Assembly (NCBI RefSeq): GCF_001424945.1
Contig: NZ_LMCW01000034.1
Coordinates: 91,831-155,830, forward strand
Source: Rhizobium sp. Root1203
GTDB lineage: Bacteria; Pseudomonadota; Alphaproteobacteria; Rhizobiales; Rhizobiaceae
Direction: 5' to 3'
DNA length: 64,000 bases
Shown: positions 1-9,106 of the stretch, in pieces
How the letters are laid out: every line of letters begins with the position of its first letter
How positions within the stretch are numbered: the first letter of the stretch is position 1
Notes under the pieces: model-generated
Databases searched by the model: none
What the model saw: the letters and a program-made list of their open reading frames with translations, nothing else
Told to the model about the DNA's origin: nothing
Translations under genes and position numbers: made by a program

Positions 1-130
1 TCCGGATCGGTGTCGTTGGTCAGCACGTTGCCGACGGCAGCCACGCCGCCCGAGCCGTTGGCGATACCGCCCTTCTCGGTGGCGTCGCCCGTGTCGGCAA
101 CCGCCGTCGGTACTGTGTTGCCTAGTTCGT
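1..130 (-). pseudogene. Out-of-frame continuation of the DMFase-like protein (VCBS-type segment)
   Basis: Read on the minus strand in the frame shifted by one base relative to the upstream gene, this stretch stays open to the window edge. It encodes a segment rich in Asp, Gly, Thr and Val that contains the words PTAVADTGDATEKGG and GNVLTNDTDPD. That pattern is typical of VCBS/cadherin-like repeat domains of large secreted proteins. The neighbouring frame stops at 122-124. Adding one G to the four-base C run at 131-134 (plus strand) would join the two frames. I infer one longer gene broken by a real frameshift or a homopolymer sequencing error. Confidence 0.6.
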
Positions 131-3100
131 CCCCTGGTAGGTGCTGGTCGGAATGCTGCTGTTGCCATAGCTGTAGACGCCATTTCCGCTGGCCGGCGCC
201 GTCAACGAACCGCTCGTCACATCCGAAGTGAAATAATTGACCGTGGAGGAATAGTGGCCTGTGTCGGTGTGGTAGGAGGCCGTGTAGGTCGCGCCCGGCG
301 TCAGGGTGATCGGGCTGGAGAAATACGCTGTTTGCCAGCCACTTGCGGTTTCGCCGCTGAACGTGAGGGTGGCGAGCCTCGTTCCGGTGCTCGACCACAG
401 CGAGCCGGTATGGGTGCCGATGTCCTGACTACCCTTGTAGAAGCGGATGCCACTGACGGTGCCGGCAGCCGAGGTCTGGAATTTGACCCCGAGTTCGACC
501 GCGCTTGCATCGTCGGTGTTCACGATCGCAGGCGTCGCACCCGCCGGGAATAGCGAGACATAGCTTTGCCCGCTGACAGTGACCGTGCGCCCGGCCGATG
601 GTGTTTCGAGGTTGATGCTGTCGTCCACTGCGCGCGAGCGAATGACAAAGGCGCCGGCAGCCTGAGGTGTCCAGGTGTAGGTCCAGTTCTCATCGCCGGT
701 CGCGGGATGCCAACTGGCGCCGTTGTCTGTCGAAACCTCCACGCCAGCGATCACGCCACCGACGTCCGAAGCGGTGCCAGAAATTGTCACGCTTGCGCCA
801 AGGGCAGCGGTCGCCGGCGCCGTGAGGGTGGAGGTTGGCGCCGTGTGGTCGGTCGAAGCCGTCGCGGTGACGAGCCCGGACTGCAATGTCCCGGGCTGGA
901 TGCCCATGTCCGCAAGCAGATTTACCATTGCCTGCTGCACCCGTGGATCGGTCGGCGTCACCTGAAGGTCGTGATTGTCACTCAGACCCCAGGCCCAGTA
1001 GACGGTTCCGGCGCCGAAAACGAGTGCGCCGCTCGGAGCGCGGTAAAGGGTAAGATTGTGGGTCGAGACGCCGGCGCCGGTCGTATTCCCGTAGTCGAGG
1101 AGATAGGTGCTGACCGGAAGTGTCGTCGACGACAATTTGACGAGGCCCGCAGGATCGAAGCCGTTATCGGTCGCTTCGTCCCATTCATAACCGAGGTAAT
1201 TCTTCGTCAGCGTCGCCGTCTGTCCGGCCTGGAGATTGGCAACGCTCGTGTTGCGCCAAAAGCGGAGGTTGGCATCATCATAGGGGACGGTGATCGACTG
1301 CAGATTGTTGCCGACGTCATCGACCTTGAACAACTGCCCGGTCAGAGAATTCTCCGGATTTCCTCCGCCGACCGCCGGCGGGCTGAGCCGTGGATCGCGG
1401 AACGTCCCAGTCCACTCGCTGGAAGGATCGATGCTGGCCCCCGGCGACCAGGTCTCCTTATAGGAAATCAGCGTGCGGTAGGCCGTGGCGTCGGCGCTCA
1501 GGCTGTTGCCCCAGCGGGTGCGCCAGTAGACTTCGTTACCGCTCCAGAACTGCAGGTTGACGCCCGCATCGCGGGCGGCCTCGACATTCGCCCGCTGCTG
1601 ACCCGACCAGTATTCGTCGTGACCGACATCGAGGTACATTTTGTGATTGAGAAGAAGGCTGCCGTAGCGGTCCGCATCGACGCCTGCCATGTAGGAGACG
1701 TCGTAGCCGTTCTGTTCCAGCCAGTAGATACCGGCATACTCCGCGCCGAAGAGATAGTCCTGCGGACCGGCGAATGTGCCGATGCCACCGCGCGTCACGA
1801 TCGGCCTGTTGTAGCTCACGGCGTAGGCGCGACCTGCGCCCTGCCCCGTCGCCGGGCCGTTGCCGCCATAGAAGTTGGCGCCGCCCCAACCGTTATAGGC
1901 CTGCCAGGTCTCATCCGAGGTCTGGAAAACGATGTCGCTGTGGCTGGCGTCGTCGCGCACGATGAACGGGATCTGGTTCTCGCCGAAGGTGCCGTCCTGA
2001 CGCACGAGCTTGGCGATATAAACGCCGGAAACGGCGTCCTCGGGCACGGCCCAGGACGCAGAGACCGCCCAGTTGCCGGCGTCGACAAGTCCGGTCGCGG
2101 CATCGCGCAAGGGGTCTGGCTGTGCCTGAAATCCCGTGTGTTGCATCGTTGCGACCTTGCGGGCACCCATGCCGCCATAGTAGCCGAGGCGGTAGATGTC
2201 GATACGGTAATTGTTGGAATCCGTATCAATCTTGAAGCTTATCGTCTTGCCGTTGTCGACGCTGATGTCGGTCGCGAATCCCTCGATGTTGGAGCTTCCC
2301 GCACCGTCGATCCCCCACTCGCTCTCGGGGTTGCCCAGCTTTTCGTTTTCCGCCACGATCACATTGACGGCTGCCGCCGCCGCCGCCAGGCTCTGCGTCG
2401 CACCTTTCTGGGTCACCGTCGGCGGTGGATTGGTGACCGAGCCGGAAAGGATGCCGCTACCCTTCGACGTGCTGCTCCCTGTTCCCGACTCTCCGCCACC
2501 GGGCAGCGATCCCATCCAAGCAGCCGATTCGGCCCCATTTGCCGTACCGGTCCACCCCGAGAGCTGGGACACGTTCCGGCCGAGGAGCGGGTCGCTGATC
2601 GAAGCGCCCATCTTGCTTTTGCCGGCAGAAATGTAGTCCGGTCCTTCGATCAGCCGGGTCCCGGGCAATTGACCGTCCGGTTGCAGCAGGCTGCTTCCGG
2701 GGGCCCAATCGAGAAGGTGCGTTGGAGAGGTGTAGTAGCCGCACCCGCAAACGCCATAGGGCAAGCCAAACGCCAGAAACGATGGATGTCCGACAAGGTG
2801 CGCCGTCGTCTTCGCCGTCGGCGCCGAGTCGAGAATGACGACATTGCCTGAAGAGGCCGGTTCGACCGTCACAGTGGGCGCTCCCTGCCCTGCAGCGGTC
2901 GGGCCGCGGCTTTGCAGAGCGGGGCTGTGCAGAAGTAATGGTGCCAAAGGATCGCCATCGCCGGCTATGCGGCCGAGGCCCGCCCCAACCGCAGGCAGCG
3001 GCGATGCGGCCCACAATGAGGCCACGTCCCTCGTATACGGCGCGAGGCCAGCTACACGGTTCTCAAGCAGCGGCGCGGCATCGACGTGCACGTCGGCGAC

Positions 3101-3340
3101 AACATCTTCATTGTCGTCCTGATCACCCGGGTGCTCGTTGAGCGTGGCGTTGTTGATCGTCAGGTCGACACGCGTGTCGATCTTAGTCCAATCGGCAATG
3201 GTCGAAGCGGGCTGCGAATACTCCACGCGTTTGTGAACAAATTTGCGTGGCTCGGCCTTTTGGCCAGTGGCCAGCCACCTCGGAGCCAATGCGTCTGGCA
3301 ACAGCGACCTTGAAGTCCACCGACGGGCATTGCGATACAT
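122..3340 (-). CDS. Large N,N-dimethylformamidase-beta-like protein with Ig-like and DUF4082 domains
   Basis: About 1072 residues from the ATG at 3340, which has a GAGAGGG ribosome site six bases upstream; an upstream in-frame ATG at 3376 lacks one. Residues ~1-320 are low-complexity and unrecognised. Residues ~323-830 resemble the C-terminal domain of N,N-dimethylformamidase large subunits, with VGHDEYWS and SGNEVYWR as the clearest words. Residues ~838-925 look like a bacterial Ig-like domain (STDNGASWHPATG), and ~923-1072 like DUF4082 (GIRFYKGS, VNYFTSDV). The stop at 122 cuts the usual DUF4082 ending just before a shifted frame carrying a VCBS-like segment, so the real gene is probably longer. 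I infer a secreted or surface protein. Amidase activity is not established, and no signal peptide is obvious. Confidence 0.72.
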   Translation of the reverse strand: MYRNARRWTSRSLLPDALAPRWLATGQKAEPRKFVHKRVEYSQPASTIADWTKIDTRVDLTINNATLNEHPGDQDDNEDVVADVHVDAAPLLENRVAGLAPYTRDVASLWAASPLPAVGAGLGRIAGDGDPLAPLLLHSPALQSRGPTAAGQGAPTVTVEPASSGNVVILDSAPTAKTTAHLVGHPSFLAFGLPYGVCGCGYYTSPTHLLDWAPGSSLLQPDGQLPGTRLIEGPDYISAGKSKMGASISDPLLGRNVSQLSGWTGTANGAESAAWMGSLPGGGESGTGSSTSKGSGILSGSVTNPPPTVTQKGATQSLAAAAAAVNVIVAENEKLGNPESEWGIDGAGSSNIEGFATDISVDNGKTISFKIDTDSNNYRIDIYRLGYYGGMGARKVATMQHTGFQAQPDPLRDAATGLVDAGNWAVSASWAVPEDAVSGVYIAKLVRQDGTFGENQIPFIVRDDASHSDIVFQTSDETWQAYNGWGGANFYGGNGPATGQGAGRAYAVSYNRPIVTRGGIGTFAGPQDYLFGAEYAGIYWLEQNGYDVSYMAGVDADRYGSLLLNHKMYLDVGHDEYWSGQQRANVEAARDAGVNLQFWSGNEVYWRTRWGNSLSADATAYRTLISYKETWSPGASIDPSSEWTGTFRDPRLSPPAVGGGNPENSLTGQLFKVDDVGNNLQSITVPYDDANLRFWRNTSVANLQAGQTATLTKNYLGYEWDEATDNGFDPAGLVKLSSTTLPVSTYLLDYGNTTGAGVSTHNLTLYRAPSGALVFGAGTVYWAWGLSDNHDLQVTPTDPRVQQAMVNLLADMGIQPGTLQSGLVTATASTDHTAPTSTLTAPATAALGASVTISGTASDVGGVIAGVEVSTDNGASWHPATGDENWTYTWTPQAAGAFVIRSRAVDDSINLETPSAGRTVTVSGQSYVSLFPAGATPAIVNTDDASAVELGVKFQTSAAGTVSGIRFYKGSQDIGTHTGSLWSSTGTRLATLTFSGETASGWQTAYFSSPITLTPGATYTASYHTDTGHYSSTVNYFTSDVTSGSLTAPASGNGVYSYGNSSIPTSTYQGTN

Positions 3341-3780
3341 GGGGTGACCCTCTCGCGAAAAATTTGCGGGACTCAAGATACCGGGGAACTATGTGTGATC
3401 GCCAGAAGCATAGCCGAAATGGCGGGAAATGCATTGTACCCACTTCGGCGTAGGTCAAACGACTAGTCGACGTTTATGGAATGCCTACGAGCCCGATTTA
3501 TCGACCGTTGGTCATGTGACATCGCACCGGTTATTTCATTTCTGTTTCACGTCGCGGAAGGTTTGATGCAATGGCAAGCCTGGATGGCCGCTTGCCGGTC
3601 CATGATCCAAGTCATTGCAGCGACTTGCTTATCGCCTTCGTGATGTGCGAATGGAAAGCGAAAACACGGCAATGGTGACCTTTGTCTGTCTGATCGTGAT
3701 TGGACTTCATCGCCTGTCGGAGTCACGCTCACCTCGGAAGTTCTCGAAGGATGAACCAGCTGTTTGAACAGGAGGTTTCC
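3341..3780. other. Divergent intergenic region, no gene recognised
   Basis: 440 bases between two divergent starts. Short reading frames here have no recognisable product. A small inverted repeat (GGCAAGC / GCTTGCC) lies near 3573-3597. I found no GGAAC-type stress promoter like those downstream. Promoters for both flanking genes are presumably here but cannot be named. Confidence 0.4.
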
Positions 3781-4221
3781 ATGAAACACCATGCCCTTGA
3801 ACAACTCCAGATCGTCGCCAATGTAAATCTTGACTATCCGCGGCCAGCCATGTCACGCCGTGAACGCCTCGAGCGCTGGGCCGATCTCTTGGACCGCAGT
3901 CCTCGCCGCTCGCTCTCGACCCTGCACGAGACCGAATATCAAGCGACCGACGAGCGTGCGGTCATGCACGTCGATCATTCACCGATCTCGGTGGCGTTTG
4001 CCGATCCGGTCTTGCGGTCGGCCGGACTTGAGAGCGACCACTACGGCGAGGCAAGACGATTTTTCGAGCTAAGCGATCATCAGTTGCACCGAGTGGTCTG
4101 TTTTTGCCACTTCGGAACAAGCGTCAGCGCCGTGGCGGCCGCCCATCAGGTCCGCGCACTGATTGCCGCAGGCGACCGACGCGGGATAGTGGGCAGACTA
4201 CGCAATATGCTCGGGTGGTAG
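3781..4221 (+). CDS. Conserved hypothetical protein, 146 aa
   Basis: Starts at the ATG at 3781, five bases after a perfect AGGAGG; earlier in-frame starts lack such a site. The product is soluble, rich in Arg, His and Leu, with no signal peptide or membrane segment. The N-terminal half contains SRRERLERWADLLDRSP and the C-terminal half a Cys/His patch (VVCFCHFG). I do not recognise a named family, although the gene type is common beside stress genes in rhizobia. It precedes glgX by 226 bases and could be transcribed separately. Confidence 0.65.
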   Translation: MKHHALEQLQIVANVNLDYPRPAMSRRERLERWADLLDRSPRRSLSTLHETEYQATDERAVMHVDHSPISVAFADPVLRSAGLESDHYGEARRFFELSDHQLHRVVCFCHFGTSVSAVAAAHQVRALIAAGDRRGIVGRLRNMLGW

Positions 4222-4392
4222 GGACGTCGAGGTAGGGACGCCGAAGCAACGAATTATTGATCGCACCGGGTCAGGAGGCGGCGGCCGTGCCCAGTCTGTC
4301 TTTGGACTTCCGGGGGGAACTTCGGTTGCTCAACTGACACCAAAAGCGGGAAGCGAATGAAGGTCGCTCCCAACCGGTGCAGCGAAATGCTC

Positions 4393-4417
4393 GGAACAAA
4401 AGGACTGCTCTCGTGTT
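4393..4417 (+). promoter_or_regulatory. EcfG-type stress promoter of glgX
   Basis: GGAAC at 4393-4397, 17-base spacer, GTT at 4415-4417. This matches the alphaproteobacterial general-stress sigma (EcfG/RpoE2) consensus. It places a start site near 4424, about 24 bases before the glgX ATG. Confidence 0.6.
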
Positions 4418-4447
4418 TCTGCCGCGCCAACAGTGACGGGGACAGGG

Positions 4448-6517
4448 ATGAGCAATCGTGGCGGACTTGACATTCAATCGGGCGACTGGACTACACTTGG
4501 CGCAGTGTCCGATGGGGACGGTGTCAATTTCGCGATTTTCAGCGCACACGCCGAACGCGTCGAACTATGCCTGTTCGACGAAAGCGGGAAGAACGAGACG
4601 GATCGCGTCGTGCTTCCGGAATTCACAAACGAGATATGGCACGGCTATGTGCCGGGTCTGAAACCTGGTGCTCTTTACGGCTATCGTGTCCACGGCCCCT
4701 ATGATCCGAAGAATGGACATCGTTTCAACCCGAACAAGCTGCTGATCGATCCCTATGCTCGCGAACTCGCCGGCCACGTCGAATGGTCAGACGCTCTTTT
4801 CTCGTACGACATGAAGAGCGAAGACAAGGACCTCACTTTCGAGACAAGCAACAGCGCGTCGGTGATGCCCAAGTGCCGCGTCATCGATCCCGCCGGATAC
4901 GATTGGAAGAAGGATCGAAAACCAGTGGTTCCCTGGCCACAAACGATCTTCTACGAGGCGCATGTCAAAGGATTCACGAAACTCCATCCAGCAGTCCCGG
5001 AAAAACACCGCGGCACCTTCGAAGGTTTGAGCGAAAAGGCAATCGTAAGCTATCTGAAGAGCCTCGGCGTCACATCGATCGAACTGCTGCCCATCCATTT
5101 CTTTCCCGACGACAGCCATCTGCTCGACAAGGGCCTGAAGAATTATTGGGGCTACAATTCTCTCGCCTTCTTCGCCCCTGCCTCCCGCTATTACGGGCCC
5201 CGCGGCATGACAGGGTTGCGGGATATGGTGCGCGCCTTCCATGACAGCGGCATCGAAGTGATCCTCGATGTGGTCTACAATCACACCGCCGAAGGCAACG
5301 AGCTGGGGCCGACCCTGTCGTTCAAGGGTATCGACAATTTCTCCTACTACCGCACAATGCCTGACAATGCCCGCTACTATGTCAACGACACGGGCACCGG
5401 GAACACCGTCAACACCTCGCATCCCCGCGTCCTGCAACTGATAACCGACAGCCTTCGCTATTGGGCCGAGGACATGCACGTCGATGGATTTCGCTTCGAT
5501 CTCGGCACCATTCTCGGGCGCGAGCCGGAAGGGTTCGATCAGCGTGGCGGCTTCTTCGATGCCGTTGGCCAGGATCCGGTGCTTTCGAAACTCAAACTAG
5601 TCGGCGAACCTTGGGACATCGGCCCCGGCGGCTATCAGGTCGGAGGCTTCCCACCAGGCTGGTCGGAATGGAACGACAAGTATCGCGACACCGTGCGCGA
5701 CTATTGGAAAGACACCGACGGAGCGACGCAAGACTTCGCAGCCCGCGTCCTCGGCTCCGGTGACGTATACGACCTGCGCGGCCGCCGCCCTTGGGCGAGC
5801 GTTAATTTCATTGCCGCCCACGACGGCTTCACCCTCAACGATCTCGTCTCCTACAGCGACAAGCACAATGACGCGAACGGGGAGGGCAACGAGGATGGCC
5901 ACAGCGACAATCGAAGCGACAATTACGGTGTCGAGGGTGCTACGGACGACGAAGCCATTAATGCGGTTCGCGATCGTCAAAAGCGGAACTTCCTTGCTAC
6001 CTTGTTCCTTTCGCATGGAACGCCAATGCTGCTCGCAGGAGACGAGTTCGGACGCAGCCAGATGGGCAATAACAACGGTTACTGCCAGGACAACGATTTA
6101 AGCTGGGTGCATTGGGAGGACCTTCCGGACTCCGCGGAGGCGCTCCGACAGTTCACCATGAGACTGATCGCTATGCGCCGTGACAACGAGATCCTTCGCC
6201 GTGAAAGCTGGAGAGATGGCATGGCCGTGACCTGGCTCAATCCAGTCGGGGGCGAACAGACGGAAGAACAGTGGCAGGATGTCGGCAGCACGACGATCGG
6301 CTTGCGGCTTTCAGGAGACTGCGAGGGAATGAAGGACGTACTCGTGCTGTTTAATCCGCATGACGGTAATGTCGAGTTCAAACTTCCTGACAGCTCATGC
6401 GGTAATTGGGTGCTCGAGTTGACGACAGACGACGCGGACATACAGGGAGAGGATATCGGCCGCCCTGAAGCCTATCGCCTGGAAGCCCGAAGCCTGGTCG
6501 TTCTCAGGGGCAGTTGA
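4448..6517 (+). CDS. glgX: Glycogen debranching enzyme GlgX
   Basis: A 689-residue GH13-family enzyme that hydrolyses alpha-1,6 branch points of phosphorylase-limit glycogen. An N-terminal CBM48-type domain (GVNFAIFSAHAERVELCLFD) is followed by the catalytic barrel with DVVYNHT, GFRFDLGTILG (nucleophile Asp), GEPWD (acid/base Glu) and NFIAAHDGFTLNDLVSY. Length fits the family. I chose the ATG at 4448; a GTG at 4433 is in frame. An EcfG-like promoter lies just upstream. With treZ on the opposite strand, the context suggests release of maltodextrins for trehalose formation under osmotic or starvation stress. No other glg gene is in the window. Confidence 0.95.
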   Translation: MSNRGGLDIQSGDWTTLGAVSDGDGVNFAIFSAHAERVELCLFDESGKNETDRVVLPEFTNEIWHGYVPGLKPGALYGYRVHGPYDPKNGHRFNPNKLLIDPYARELAGHVEWSDALFSYDMKSEDKDLTFETSNSASVMPKCRVIDPAGYDWKKDRKPVVPWPQTIFYEAHVKGFTKLHPAVPEKHRGTFEGLSEKAIVSYLKSLGVTSIELLPIHFFPDDSHLLDKGLKNYWGYNSLAFFAPASRYYGPRGMTGLRDMVRAFHDSGIEVILDVVYNHTAEGNELGPTLSFKGIDNFSYYRTMPDNARYYVNDTGTGNTVNTSHPRVLQLITDSLRYWAEDMHVDGFRFDLGTILGREPEGFDQRGGFFDAVGQDPVLSKLKLVGEPWDIGPGGYQVGGFPPGWSEWNDKYRDTVRDYWKDTDGATQDFAARVLGSGDVYDLRGRRPWASVNFIAAHDGFTLNDLVSYSDKHNDANGEGNEDGHSDNRSDNYGVEGATDDEAINAVRDRQKRNFLATLFLSHGTPMLLAGDEFGRSQMGNNNGYCQDNDLSWVHWEDLPDSAEALRQFTMRLIAMRRDNEILRRESWRDGMAVTWLNPVGGEQTEEQWQDVGSTTIGLRLSGDCEGMKDVLVLFNPHDGNVEFKLPDSSCGNWVLELTTDDADIQGEDIGRPEAYRLEARSLVVLRGS

Positions 6518-6604
6518 GATCATCCCTCGACCGGTGTCGGATTTGCGGCTGTCGGGCAACGCTCTACCGAGGATCCAGGCGCGCGGCCCATTGCGGCACG
6601 ACGC

Positions 6605-6629
6605 GGAACGAAGCGCTCGTCCATCCGTT
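6605..6629 (+). promoter_or_regulatory. EcfG-type stress promoter of the DUF6894-DUF2934 pair
   Basis: GGAAC at 6605-6609, 17-base spacer, GTT at 6627-6629, followed by the DUF6894 start at 6655. Same architecture as the other promoters in this island. Confidence 0.62.
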
Positions 6630-6654
6630 TGTCCCCAAAAGATGGGAAATGAAC

Positions 6655-6888
6655 ATGCGCTTTTATTTCAATGTCCGCTCGGACGAAGGGGTCGACAGAG
6701 ACGCGGAGGGGATCGACCTGCCTTCGCTCAATCACGCGAAAGGCGAAGCGGAGAAAGCATCGCGCGAAATGGTCGCCGAACTCGTATTGCAGCGGCAGAC
6801 GATCGATAACATGCGGTTCGAGATCACCGACGAAGAGGGCAGGGTTCTTGCGACCCTCCCGTTTAAGGACGCAGTGCGATTCGACTGA
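6655..6888 (+). CDS. DUF6894 family small protein
   Basis: 77 residues starting MRFYFNV, with the family pattern of acidic D/E-G residues (DEEG, DAEGIDLPSLNHAKGEAEKA) followed by a short beta-rich tail (RFEITDEEGRVLATLPF). I chose the ATG at 6655; an ATG at 6649 is possible. The longer reading frame from 6514 overlaps the end of glgX and is probably not used. Function is unknown. These small proteins are frequent in rhizobia, often in several copies. The EcfG-type promoter just upstream suggests stress induction. Confidence 0.8.
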   Translation: MRFYFNVRSDEGVDRDAEGIDLPSLNHAKGEAEKASREMVAELVLQRQTIDNMRFEITDEEGRVLATLPFKDAVRFD

Positions 6889-6917
6889 GTTGCATACAGC
6901 AGGAAGGAGAACGAAGA

Positions 6918-7250
6918 ATGGCCCCCACAGCAAAGTATACGTCCGCGAACGAGCAACTGCGCCCGATACCCAACGCGGATGACCGCGCCGAAGAGATCCA
7001 TCGAATCCGCAAGCGTGCCTACGAACTATGGGAACAGGAAGGATCGCCAGCGGGCCGTCATGACGACCATTGGCTTCAGGCAGAGCGAGAAATAAGCCAC
7101 GGTGGTGACGTGATCGAAGGCGATGATTTGCCGCGATTGGATGCATTGCGTGAAGCCGCCAGACAGCACACAGACACCTTCCTGGTGGAAACCGACCTTG
7201 AGGACGCAGATCAACGCGAAGCGACGCCGGGTGTACGCGAGCAGCCTTAA
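6918..7250 (+). CDS. DUF2934 family protein
   Basis: 110 residues with the DUF2934 core RIRKRAYELWEQEGSP...DDHWLQAEREI near residues 28-60. AAGGAGA precedes the ATG by a few bases. Charged and soluble, with no signal peptide. It lies 29 bases after the DUF6894 gene and is probably co-transcribed from the EcfG-type promoter at 6605. The biochemical role of DUF2934 is unknown; the context points to stress physiology. Confidence 0.85.
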   Translation: MAPTAKYTSANEQLRPIPNADDRAEEIHRIRKRAYELWEQEGSPAGRHDDHWLQAEREISHGGDVIEGDDLPRLDALREAARQHTDTFLVETDLEDADQREATPGVREQP

Positions 7251-7284
7251 GGACGGCCCCGGAGCTGGCCGGCCAACCCGATCA

Positions 7285-9066
7285 TCACCGATCGCCGATG
7301 TAGAGGTGAGTCGACCACGGGTCCAGGACACCGGCGACAGTCTGGCCTCGTCCCGGATAGCGCATGTCGACGGGACGCAGGTCAAGCCTGTAAGTGCGCG
7401 GACTGGCGTTTGCGCGAAGGGATAGGATGCTGCCAGCCAACTTCCAGTCGATGAAGACGGCACCGTCCTCTGAAGGCAGCACCGTTCCCGAATACCTCGC
7501 CTTGTTCGAAAGGAGCGGAACGATCCATTGTCGCCGGACGGAAATCAAGTCGCGCAGCCATTCCGCCCAGGCGACATTGGCTCTTTCGTTCGCCTCGCTC
7601 CAATGCAGCTTACACCGCAGGAACGTCGAACTCTCGTTCGGATCCGAAACATCCGAAGCGTCGGTTCCATCAGGAAATCCGCCAAAGTTCAGTGCCTCCT
7701 TTGGCCTTGAACGTCTGATGGCGTCGGCCAGCTCGCCGTCATAATCTGCGAAAAAATGAAAGGGTTTGGAGCTACGATGATCATCGCCCATGAACATCAG
7801 CGGGATCTGCGGCGAAAACACCAACAGCTCGGTCAGGACCGAATGGCATCGTCGATCGATCATGGCATGCAGACGTTCGCCGAGTGCGCGATTGCCGACC
7901 TGGTCGTGATTCTGGAGAAAATGAACGAATGACGTGGGCGGTAGGGAGGCGCCGTCGGGCAAGGGCCGGCCAAGCATGCTCCTGCCTTGCCGTAGATATC
8001 CCCCGGCAAGGGTCTTCCGGAGTTTTCCCCAAGAGTCATGCTTGAAAGGTTCGTAGTATCCAGTTGCCTCACCCGTCACCGCGACGTGCAGTGCGTGGTG
8101 GAAATCGTCATTCCAATCGGCGGTGAACAGGCCTTCACCACTTTCATCGGACGCCAACAGGTCTGCGCCATTGGCAGGGTTCTCGATGATCAGGTGAACC
8201 GTTCGATCCGGGATCTGCCTGCGCACCGTTTCGGACATTTCCCGCAGGATGTGCCTGCTGCTGGGGTCTTCGATCTGATCGATCGCGTCCAGCCGCAAAC
8301 CGTCCAGGCGAAATTCCTGCAGCCAGTACAAGACATTATCGACAAAGAACCGCCGAACCGGATCCCGCGCGAAGGCGATTTTTGGTCCCCAGGGGGTTGG
8401 ATCGTCTGCGAGAAAGAAATCCGGCGCGTAGTTTTTGATGTAATTTCCGGCCGGCCCGAAGTGATTGTAGACGACGTCGAGAATGACCATCATTCCATGA
8501 CGATGGGCTGCATCGACAAGGGCTTTGAAATCATCGGGCGAACCGTAGGCGTGGTGCGGCGCGTATTGATAGACGCCGTCGTATCCCCATCCTCGTTCAC
8601 CAGGAAACTCGGCGAGCGGCATCAACTCGATCGCGGTAAAGCCGATCTCGGCCAATCGTCGAAGATGCGGTATCGCTGAGCGGAATGTGCCCTCCTGCGT
8701 GAAGGTTCCGAGGTGAAGCTCGTACATTACTGCCTCTTCCCACGGCCGGCCGGTCCAGCGGAGATTCTGCCATCGGTAGCTGTTTTCATCGAGGAGCACG
8801 GAGGGCGCGTCAACGCCACTCGGCTGATAGCGCGATGCCGGGTCGGGGATAGGAGGTTGACCCTGCAAAACGAAGCCATACTCGGCCCCAAACGGTTGAC
8901 GATCGATCCTGCACTGGAACCAGCCTTCCGTCGACCTGCTCATCGGGATGGTTTCGCTCCCGATCTCCAGCGATACCTGCGCTTGGGAGGGAGCCCAGAG
9001 GCGAAATGTCGTCGAGCCGTCCAGCGCAAAGGACGGCCCCCACGAATAACTTCGTTCCCCGCTCAT
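7285..9066 (-). CDS. treZ: Malto-oligosyltrehalose trehalohydrolase TreZ
   Basis: 593 residues, GH13 family. It releases trehalose from maltooligosyltrehalose. An N-terminal CBM48-like domain (STTFRLWAPSQAQVSLEI) is followed by a barrel with ELMPLAEFPGERGWGYDG, ILDVVYNHFGPAGNY, GLRLDAIDQI (nucleophile Asp), LIIENP (acid/base Glu) and FLQNHDQVGN. The usual MGQEW motif reads MGDDH here, a visible divergence. It lies 40 bases downstream of the topoisomerase gene on the same strand, so the two probably share the promoter at 10198-10222. The partner synthase treY is not in the window, so trehalose formation by this route needs a treY elsewhere. Confidence 0.93.
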   Translation of the reverse strand: MSGERSYSWGPSFALDGSTTFRLWAPSQAQVSLEIGSETIPMSRSTEGWFQCRIDRQPFGAEYGFVLQGQPPIPDPASRYQPSGVDAPSVLLDENSYRWQNLRWTGRPWEEAVMYELHLGTFTQEGTFRSAIPHLRRLAEIGFTAIELMPLAEFPGERGWGYDGVYQYAPHHAYGSPDDFKALVDAAHRHGMMVILDVVYNHFGPAGNYIKNYAPDFFLADDPTPWGPKIAFARDPVRRFFVDNVLYWLQEFRLDGLRLDAIDQIEDPSSRHILREMSETVRRQIPDRTVHLIIENPANGADLLASDESGEGLFTADWNDDFHHALHVAVTGEATGYYEPFKHDSWGKLRKTLAGGYLRQGRSMLGRPLPDGASLPPTSFVHFLQNHDQVGNRALGERLHAMIDRRCHSVLTELLVFSPQIPLMFMGDDHRSSKPFHFFADYDGELADAIRRSRPKEALNFGGFPDGTDASDVSDPNESSTFLRCKLHWSEANERANVAWAEWLRDLISVRRQWIVPLLSNKARYSGTVLPSEDGAVFIDWKLAGSILSLRANASPRTYRLDLRPVDMRYPGRGQTVAGVLDPWSTHLYIGDR

Positions 9067-9106
9067 CGAATCAAGTCCTGGTCGACATCAACTCTTCGCC
9101 CGCTCA

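Noticed and set aside
566..2851. Open 761-residue frame on plus opposite the DMFase-like gene
   Set aside because: High-GC antisense shadow; no family words or ribosome site, while the minus frame has recognisable domains.
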